The notes under the pieces were generated by a model that was given only the letters and a program-made list of their open reading frames with translations, was not told the DNA's origin and did not search any database. This document shows positions 1-4,764 of a DNA stretch of 13,109 bases, one piece after another. Positions within the stretch are counted from its first letter, which is position 1. Every line of letters starts with the position of its first letter. The position numbers and the translations under genes were made by a program. The DNA is from an uncultured Flavobacteriales bacterium (GTDB lineage Bacteria > Bacteroidota > Bacteroidia > Flavobacteriales > UBA1820), in the NCBI GenBank assembly GCA_902478645.1, contig CABSLV010000045.1, positions 1 through 13,109 of the forward strand, read 5' to 3'.

Positions 1-424
1 CTGGCGGAGCCGACAGCACGGCTTGCTCGCGCCGGGAGAGCAGCTGCGACAAAGCCTCCTCGTCGGGGCGCACACCGCTGAATCCGTACAGGATGTACAG
101 CAACTCGGACAACCGCTCCGAAAGCTCCTGCGGCGATGCAGGGCCTTCACCCGCCGCACGGCGGGCGAAGGCCGTCATCGCCGCCCGCAGGTGATCCCCC
201 GCCCCGCAACGGCTGCACAAATATACCATCCGGGAATACTGCGTGCCGAATGCCCGCAGATCGCCTTCGAGCATTTTGGCCACCGCGTATTCAAACACGG
301 CACGCAGTTCGTTCCATGCTTCCCCGAGTGCTGCACCCTCGCCGCGGGGAAGGGCAGAGAGACGGCGATAAAGCATCTGTACCGTCTCCTGGGGCAATTC
401 GTTCAATACTTCCTGCTGCTTCAC
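1..424 (-). CDS. Unrecognised protein, N-terminal 141 residues (runs off left edge)
   Basis: An uninterrupted minus-strand frame opens at a GTG at 424 and continues past base 1, so the C-terminus is missing. The visible part looks like a mainly helical soluble protein. It begins MKQQEVLNELPQETVQ and carries one CxxC pair (LCSRCG, about residues 67-72). There is no signal peptide or membrane segment. I do not recognise the family and assign no function. The start is uncertain. GTG 424 lies only a few bases after a candidate promoter, which would make the mRNA nearly leaderless. An in-frame ATG at 376 is preceded by AGGAG at good spacing. I prefer 424 because the first 16 codons read like genuine protein, but 376 is a real alternative. 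The gene follows the rplT terminator and is probably its own transcription unit. Confidence 0.7.
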   Translation of the reverse strand, partial: MKQQEVLNELPQETVQMLYRRLSALPRGEGAALGEAWNELRAVFEYAVAKMLEGDLRAFGTQYSRMVYLCSRCGAGDHLRAAMTAFARRAAGEGPASPQELSERLSELLYILYGFSGVRPDEEALSQLLSRREQAVLSAPP

Positions 425-429
425 AAGTG

Positions 430-459
430 CAAAGTAACAAAAAAAACCGCCCCTTCAAA
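430..459 (-). promoter_or_regulatory. Candidate promoter of the left-edge gene, overlapping the rplT terminator
   Basis: On the minus strand TTACTTTG (437-430) matches the Bacteroidota -7 box TAnnTTTG with one mismatch. A TTTG (459-456) lies 18 bases upstream, where the -33 element is expected. The -33 box falls in the loop and 3' arm of the rplT terminator hairpin. Transcription would begin at about 424-427. This is inferred from motif and spacing only. Confidence 0.4.
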
Positions 460-467
460 AGGGGCGG
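439..467 (-). terminator. Rho-independent terminator after rplT
   Basis: On the minus strand there is a perfect 9-bp GC-rich stem (arms 467-459 and 455-447, a 3-base loop) followed at once by eight T residues (446-439). It lies about 40 bases after the rplT stop and ends the thrS-infC-rpmI-rplT unit. Confidence 0.92.
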
Positions 468-507
468 CTATCACATCCGGAGAGGATTCTCGTTTCGGTT
501 CGACGAT

Positions 508-852
508 TTACTTTACTTTCTCTACGACAGCTTTGAAGGCTTCGGGATTGTTCAGAGCCAGGTCGGCCAGCACCTTGCGGTTGAGCTCGATACCGGCTTT
601 CTTCAAACGGCCCATCAGCACCGAATAGGACATCCCGTAAGCCCGGGCTCCTGCGCTGATACGCACGATCCACAGAGCACGGAAATTGCGCTTTTTCTGT
701 TTGCGGTCGCGGTAAGCGTAAACCAAACCTTTTTCGACGGTGTTCTTGGCTACCGTCCAAACGTTTTTCCTCGCACCGTAATTACCTTTGGCCAGCTTGA
801 GGATCTTTTTGCGGCGCTCGCGCGCAGCGACAACATTTACTGATCTTGACAT
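508..852 (-). CDS. rplT: 50S ribosomal protein L20
   Basis: The product is 114 residues, the usual length for bacterial L20. It binds 23S rRNA early in large-subunit assembly and in several bacteria also represses its own operon. The sequence shows the typical N-terminus (MSRSVNVVAARERRKKILKLAKGN is the family pattern, here with Ser at position 2 where Pro is common). A highly basic arm (around residues 55-62, including RDRKQKKRNFR) follows, then a C-terminal globular part (GMSYSVLMGRLKKAGIELNR). It is the last gene of thrS-infC-rpmI-rplT and is followed by a strong terminator. The start ATG has an A-rich upstream (AAACAAACAAATCGT) and no Shine-Dalgarno, as is normal for this phylum. An unusual 202-nt structured spacer separates it from rpmI. 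Confidence 0.98.
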   Translation of the reverse strand: MSRSVNVVAARERRKKILKLAKGNYGARKNVWTVAKNTVEKGLVYAYRDRKQKKRNFRALWIVRISAGARAYGMSYSVLMGRLKKAGIELNRKVLADLALNNPEAFKAVVEKVK

Positions 853-1054
853 ACGATTTGTTTGTTTTTTTGCGACGGGCGGCTCGGGATTCGTCCGGGA
901 GCTCTTCTTTGCACCGCCACAGGGTTAATAACCGTCCGCACGGACGGGAGGACAAGCCTCCCCGGCGGGAAAACCGACGGATACGCGATCCGTACACAAA
1001 AACCGACGCAGGGTTTCCGGCGTTTTCGCGCCTGCCCCACGCCATCCATTCCCG
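853..1054 (-). promoter_or_regulatory. Structured rpmI-rplT spacer, candidate regulatory RNA element
   Basis: The 202 bases between the rpmI stop and the rplT start hold no credible gene but several short inverted repeats. They are GGCG/CGCC (1019-1022 with 1029-1032), a perfect ACGGAT/ATCCGT (977-982 with 988-993), GGGAGG/CCTCCC (946-951 with 957-962) and CCGTCC/GGACGG (932-937 with 942-947). The last two share bases 946-947, so they cannot both form fully. L20 is a known autoregulator through mRNA structures in E. coli and B. subtilis, so a translational control element acting on rplT is plausible. The function is inferred and no promoter is obvious inside. Confidence 0.4.
970..1008 (-). 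repeat. Pair of 10-bp direct repeats flanking a hairpin
   Basis: CGTCGGTTTT (minus strand) occurs at 1008-999 and again at 979-970. The ACGGAT/ATCCGT hairpin sits between them and overlaps the second copy by three bases. The two copies could compete for the same pairing partner or protein. With only two copies, chance is not excluded. Confidence 0.5.
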
Positions 1055-1249
1055 TTAGAGAACGAGCTGCTTGCGGATGTTGCCCATGTCGGCAGCATCG
1101 ACCAGACCGGCTTTGGTCAGGTTGTGCTTGCGCTTGGTCTCCTTCTTGGTCAGGATGTGGCTTTTGAAAGCGTGTTTGCGCTTGATTTTTCCGGATGCCG
1201 TGAGCTTGAAACGCTTCTTGGCACTGGATTTGGTTTTTAATTTAGGCAT
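1055..1249 (-). CDS. rpmI: 50S ribosomal protein L35
   Basis: A very basic 64-residue protein with the L35 signature. The N-terminus is MPKLKTKSSAKKRFKLTASG, followed by the KIKRKHAFKSHIL segment and a C-terminal GNIRKQLVL. The length is exactly typical. L35 is a small structural protein of the large ribosomal subunit. It sits between infC (101-nt gap upstream) and rplT (202-nt gap downstream) in the conserved order infC-rpmI-rplT. In many bacteria these gaps are much shorter, so processing or separate translational control is possible. The ATG at 1249 follows an A/T-rich stretch (AACATTTCAATC) without a clear Shine-Dalgarno. Confidence 0.98.
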   Translation of the reverse strand: MPKLKTKSSAKKRFKLTASGKIKRKHAFKSHILTKKETKRKHNLTKAGLVDAADMGNIRKQLVL

Positions 1250-1350
1250 TGATTGAAATGTTTATGAGAATGTCTCCTATGATGTTTCTCTTTTGCTTCT
1301 CTCCCCTGCTCCTCCGGTTTGCCGAGTCCGAAGCGGCCAAGGGAAAAGTC

Positions 1351-1911
1351 TTATTTCTTTTTCTTGGGAGAAAGCAGCATGTACATCTGCTTGCCTTCCA
1401 CCTTGGGCAGTTGATCCACCTTGCCGTAGGGCTCCAGGTCGGTAGCCAAACGCAGGAGCAGGATTTCGCCCTGATCCTTGTAGATGATGGAACGACCGCG
1501 GAAAAAGACGTACGCCTTGATCTTGGAGCCTTCCTCCAGGAAACGAATGGCGTGCTTCTTTTTGAACTCGTAGTCGTGTTCATCGGTCTGCGGGCCGAAG
1601 CGGATCTCCTTCAGCACCACCTTGGTCGCGTTGGCCTTCATGGCCTTCTGGCGTTTCTTCTGCTCGTAGAGGAACTTGCTGTAATCCACTACGCGGCACA
1701 CCGGCGGATCGGCCGTAGGCGATATTTCCACCAGATCTACGCCCAAGTCCCCGGCGATGCGCAAGGCTTCGTCGATGGAATAGACGCCCTGTTCCACATT
1801 CTCCCCTACCAGCCGCACCTGACGGGCACGGATCCGGTCATTGATGTTGTGCTGGGGAGCCTGGGGCTCTACACGGCCCCTGAACGGTCTTTTGTTGTTT
1901 GGTAAAGCGAT
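1351..1911 (-). CDS. infC: Translation initiation factor IF-3, non-canonical AUC start
   Basis: IF-3 binds the 30S subunit, prevents premature 50S joining and proofreads the initiator tRNA and start codon. The conserved N-domain begins NINDRIRARQVRLVGENVEQ. The C-domain contains the IRFGPQTDEHDYEFK and KAYVFFRGRSI blocks and ends in a lysine tail (LSPKKKK). From the preceding in-frame TAA (1929-1927) to the NINDRIR block there is no ATG, GTG or TTG. The only plausible initiator is ATC at 1911-1909, giving 186 residues (MALPNNKRPFRGRVEPQAPQ...), a normal IF-3 length and N-terminal extension. The first GTG (1818) would delete the conserved N-terminal block. Rare starts (AUU in E. coli) are characteristic of infC and allow IF-3 to repress its own translation. 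The gene starts 33 nt after the thrS stop, so the two are co-transcribed. Confidence 0.93.
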   Translation of the reverse strand: MALPNNKRPFRGRVEPQAPQHNINDRIRARQVRLVGENVEQGVYSIDEALRIAGDLGVDLVEISPTADPPVCRVVDYSKFLYEQKKRQKAMKANATKVVLKEIRFGPQTDEHDYEFKKKHAIRFLEEGSKIKAYVFFRGRSIIYKDQGEILLLRLATDLEPYGKVDQLPKVEGKQMYMLLSPKKKK

Positions 1912-1944
1912 GGCTCGAAAAGTTGTTTAGTTAGACTATGTTGG

Positions 1945-3888
1945 TTATTTGAACTGTTTGATCGAATGCGATACCTCGTCGTTCACCGCAGCAGCCAACG
2001 CCTCGACAGTCATCTGTCCCAAGTCGCCCTGGGTATGACGCCGTACCGAGATCGTCCCGTCGGCCTGTTCCTTTTCGCCCACCACGATCATGAAGGGGAT
2101 CTTCTGCACCTCGGCGTCACGGATCTTCTTGCCGATCTTCTCGCCGCGGTAATCCACTTCGACACGGACGTCCTTGGCATTGAGGGCATCGGCCACCTGT
2201 TTGGCGTAGTCGTTGTACTTGTCGCTGATGGGCAGCACCACGCCTTGCTGCGGAGTGAGCCACAAGGGGAACACCCCGGCGGTGGATTCCAACAGGATGG
2301 CGATAAAGCGCTCCATCGAGCCGAAAGGAGCCCGGTGGATCATCACCGGACGGTGCGGCTGGTTGTCCGCCCCGATGTACGACAGGTCGAAACGCTCCGG
2401 CAGGTTGTAGTCCACCTGAATAGTTCCCAACTGCCACTTGCGGCCGATCGCGTCGCGCACCATAAAGTCCAGTTTCGGACCGTAGAAAGCCGCTTCGCCG
2501 TATTCCACCACTGTGTTGAGCCCTTTGTCCTTGGCCGCACGGATGATGGCACTCTCGGCCTTTTCCCAGTTCTCGTCGCTGCCGATGTACTTGTCCGGAT
2601 TGTTCGGATCGCGCAAGGAAACCTGAGCCGTGTATTCGCTGAATCCCAAGGACTCGAACACGTACTTCACCAAGTCGATCACGTTCTCGAACTCCTCCAG
2701 CAACTGATCCGGCGTACAGAACAGATGGGCATCGTCCTGCGTAAAGCCGCGCACACGCGTCAGCCCGTGCAACTCGCCCGACTGTTCGTAACGGTACACC
2801 GTCCCGAACTCCGCATAACGCTTGGGCAGGTCGCGGTACGACCACTGGTGAGAATTGAATATCTCGCAGTGGTGCGGACAGTTCATCGGTTTGAGCAGGT
2901 ATTCCTCCCCGTCCTCCGGAGTGTGGATGGGCTGGAAGCTGTCCTTACCGTATTTGGCGAAATGGCCCGAAGTAACGTACAACTGCTTGGCTCCGATGTG
3001 GGGCGTGATGACCATCTCGTAGCCGGCACGTTTCTGGGCGGCCGTGAGGAAATCCTCCAGACGGCGGCGCAAAGCCGTACCCTTGGGCAACCACAGGGGA
3101 AGACCGGCACCTACCTTCTGAGAGAAGGTAAAGAGTTCCAATTCCTTGCCCAACTTGCGATGGTCGCGTTTCTTAGCCTCCTCCATCCGCTGGAGGTATT
3201 CGGTCAACATCTTGGCCTGCGGGAACGAAATGGCATATACGCGGGTGAGCTGTTTGTTCTTCTCGTCGCCCCGCCAGTAAGCCCCGGCCACCGAGGTGAT
3301 CTTCACGGCCTTGATCAGTCCCGTATTGGGAATATGTCCGCCCCGGCACAGATCGGTAAAATCGCCGTGATCGCAGAACGAGATCGTTCCGTCTTCCAGC
3401 GCCTGGATCATCTCGACCTTGTAGGGGTTGTGTTCCTTTTCGTAGTAGTCCAAAGCCTGATCCTTGGACACCGAACGCAAGTGGAAGTCGTTCTTCTCGC
3501 GCGCCAGTTCCAGGAACTTGTCCTCTACCTTCTTGAAATCGGCCTCGGTAAATTTCTCCTGGCCGAAATCGATGTCGTAATAAAAACCGTTCTCGATCGC
3601 CGGACCGATAGTCAGTTTGGCCTCGGGATAAAAACGGAGGATCGCCTGGGCCAGCACGTGTGCCGAAGAATGCCAAAAGGCGCGTTTTCCGGCTTCGTCG
3701 TCCCAAGTGTACAACACCAGCGAAGTGCTTTTGTTCAGCGGGGTGGTCACCTCGATGGTCTTTCCGTCGGCCGAAGCCGAGATGACGTTACGTGCCAAGC
3801 CTTCGCTGATACTGCGGGCTACTTCATACGGGGTTACTCCCTCGGGGTACTCTTTCTTGCTCCCGTCCGGGAAGGTTATCTCTATCAT
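1945..3888 (-). CDS. thrS: Threonyl-tRNA synthetase
   Basis: ThrRS charges tRNA-Thr and edits mischarged Ser-tRNA. The 647-residue length is full. Domains in order are an N-terminal TGS domain (about 1-62, MIEITFPDGSKKEYP), an editing domain with HSSAHVLAQ (His73, His77) and CRGGH (Cys181, His185), then the class II core. In the core, zinc/threonine ligands are visible as Cys337 (KPMNCPHHC), His388 (DDAHLF) and His518 (VMIHRAPFGS). Motif 2 is the GTVYRYEQSGELHGLTRVRG region (about 362-381) and motif 3 is around APFGSMERF. The C-terminal anticodon-binding domain covers roughly 545-647. All key residues are present. It is the first gene of thrS-infC-rpmI-rplT, with its own promoter about 40 bases upstream and the rplS terminator beyond that. 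Confidence 0.99.
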   Translation of the reverse strand: MIEITFPDGSKKEYPEGVTPYEVARSISEGLARNVISASADGKTIEVTTPLNKSTSLVLYTWDDEAGKRAFWHSSAHVLAQAILRFYPEAKLTIGPAIENGFYYDIDFGQEKFTEADFKKVEDKFLELAREKNDFHLRSVSKDQALDYYEKEHNPYKVEMIQALEDGTISFCDHGDFTDLCRGGHIPNTGLIKAVKITSVAGAYWRGDEKNKQLTRVYAISFPQAKMLTEYLQRMEEAKKRDHRKLGKELELFTFSQKVGAGLPLWLPKGTALRRRLEDFLTAAQKRAGYEMVITPHIGAKQLYVTSGHFAKYGKDSFQPIHTPEDGEEYLLKPMNCPHHCEIFNSHQWSYRDLPKRYAEFGTVYRYEQSGELHGLTRVRGFTQDDAHLFCTPDQLLEEFENVIDLVKYVFESLGFSEYTAQVSLRDPNNPDKYIGSDENWEKAESAIIRAAKDKGLNTVVEYGEAAFYGPKLDFMVRDAIGRKWQLGTIQVDYNLPERFDLSYIGADNQPHRPVMIHRAPFGSMERFIAILLESTAGVFPLWLTPQQGVVLPISDKYNDYAKQVADALNAKDVRVEVDYRGEKIGKKIRDAEVQKIPFMIVVGEKEQADGTISVRRHTQGDLGQMTVEALAAAVNDEVSHSIKQFK

Positions 3889-3925
3889 GTTCTCTTGCCT
3901 TTATATAAACGGTACAATGAGCCTG

Positions 3926-3933
3926 CAAATTTA
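3926..3933 (-). promoter_or_regulatory. -7 promoter box of thrS
   Basis: TAAATTTG on the minus strand (3933-3926) matches the Bacteroidota TAnnTTTG box exactly and lies in an AT-rich stretch just downstream of the rplS terminator region. The -33 element is weak; only T-rich sequence lies at the right distance. Transcription would start at about 3922, leaving a leader of roughly 35 nt without notable structure. The remaining bases up to the terminator (3934-4098) show no gene or clear repeat. Confidence 0.65.
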
Positions 3934-4098
3934 ATATTTTTCCACAAAAATAGAAAAACGAGGCCGGCTTTTTCCCTGCTTCCGCGACAATTTTTCGCTT
4001 GTTTTCTCAAAACGCGGCAAAAGCCCGAACACCAGGCGGACCTTCCCCGCAAAAAGGCTCATTTTTCTCTGACAAACAACGACTTTATGCAAGGACAC

Positions 4099-4126
4099 AA
4101 AAAAAATCCCGGAATCTCTTCCGGGA
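4099..4126 (-). terminator. Rho-independent terminator after rplS
   Basis: A perfect TCCCGGAA/TTCCGGGA stem (8 bp, 4-base loop, 4126-4107) is followed on the minus strand by eight T residues (4106-4099). It lies about 30 bases after the rplS stop. A T-rich run on the other side (4128-4134) could make it bidirectional, but no plus-strand gene reads into it. Confidence 0.92.
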
Positions 4127-4157
4127 CTTTTTTTCTTCTTGCCAAAAGGCACATCGA

Positions 4158-4517
4158 CTACTGCGCTTTGGTAACCACGCGCTCTTTGATGCGAGCCTTC
4201 TTGCCGGTGAGGGCGCGCAGGTAGAAAATACGGGCGCGACGCACCTTACCGCTCTTGTTGAGTTCGATCTTCTGGATGGCCGGCATGTTGAACGGGAAGA
4301 TACGTTCCACACCCACCGTTCCGGACATTTTGCGGATGGTAAAGGTCCGGGTAGCTCCCTGTCCGCGCAGCTGGATCACCACGCCGCGGAAGAACTGGGT
4401 ACGAGTCTTGTTACCTTCCTTGATTTCGTAATACACCGTGATCGTGTCGCCGGCGCGGAATTCGGGAAATTCCTTTTTCTCTACGAACGAGTCCTGTACG
4501 TACTTGATTAAGTCCAT
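4158..4517 (-). CDS. rplS: 50S ribosomal protein L19
   Basis: The product is 119 residues, full length for L19, which sits at the 30S-50S interface. Family blocks visible are FRAGDTITVYYEIKEGNKTR near the N-terminus, the central FRGVVIQLRGQGATRTFTIRK segment, GVERIFPFNMPAIQKIEL and the basic C-terminal KVRRARIFYLRALTGKKARIKE. The gene stands alone between a terminator downstream and its own promoter upstream (-7 box at 4641-4634), rather than in the rpsP-rimM-trmD-rplS order common elsewhere. The ATG at 4517 is preceded by an A/T-rich stretch without a Shine-Dalgarno. The roughly 110-nt leader is structured and could hold autoregulation. Confidence 0.98.
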   Translation of the reverse strand: MDLIKYVQDSFVEKKEFPEFRAGDTITVYYEIKEGNKTRTQFFRGVVIQLRGQGATRTFTIRKMSGTVGVERIFPFNMPAIQKIELNKSGKVRRARIFYLRALTGKKARIKERVVTKAQ

Positions 4518-4632
4518 TTTGGGATTGTAAGATTAGATATTAAACTCCACAGCCAACATACACGTCCCTCGCCAGAGGTTGGTCGGGATCCGGCTCCGCG
4601 GGTGCTTCACGCACACCTCGGCTACCGAGGCT
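4518..4632 (-). promoter_or_regulatory. Structured 5' leader of rplS, candidate autoregulatory RNA
   Basis: Between the predicted transcription start (about 4632) and the rplS ATG lie about 115 nt without a gene. The transcript would begin almost directly with a perfect CCTCGG-TAG-CCGAGG hairpin (4630-4616). Further down, CCAA/TTGG (4582-4579 with 4556-4553) encloses CCTC-TGGC-GAGG (4578-4567). The last 40 bases before the ATG are AT-rich and unstructured. L19 leaders are known in Firmicutes; whether this element is related cannot be judged from one sequence. Confidence 0.4.
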
Positions 4633-4633
4633 G

Positions 4634-4663
4634 CAAATTTACGATTTTTTCCTGTTTTCCAAA
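4634..4663 (-). promoter_or_regulatory. Promoter of rplS
   Basis: On the minus strand TTTG (4663-4660) is followed after 18 bases by TAAATTTG (4641-4634), a full Bacteroidota -33/-7 pair. The bases after the -7 box (CAGCCTC) closely resemble those after the thrS -7 box (CAGGCTC). Confidence 0.7.
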
Positions 4664-4764
4664 CATCCCCGCCGTTTTTCCGACATTTTTTCCTCTTCTG
4701 CAGGATTTTCTCCTTGCCGAAAGGGGCCAAACGGCTCTTTTCCCAACCCAAACGGGCCTTGGAC

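Noticed and set aside
136..843. Plus-strand open frame across the left-edge gene, terminator and rplT
   Set aside because: It reads through a strong terminator and antisense to rplT; the translation has no domain.
1351..1818. GTG at 1818 as the infC start
   Set aside because: It would remove the conserved NINDRIRARQ block. The frame is open and protein-like back to ATC at 1911.
1966..4224. Long plus-strand open frame (752 codons) antisense to thrS
   Set aside because: It mirrors thrS, whose every catalytic motif is intact. The antisense translation has no recognisable domain and arises from codon bias in GC-rich DNA.
4700..4764. Small hairpins CCCGTTTGGG and GCCGTTTGGC after the uvrA stop as a terminator
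   Set aside because: The stems are 3 bp and no T-run follows, so I cannot support termination here.
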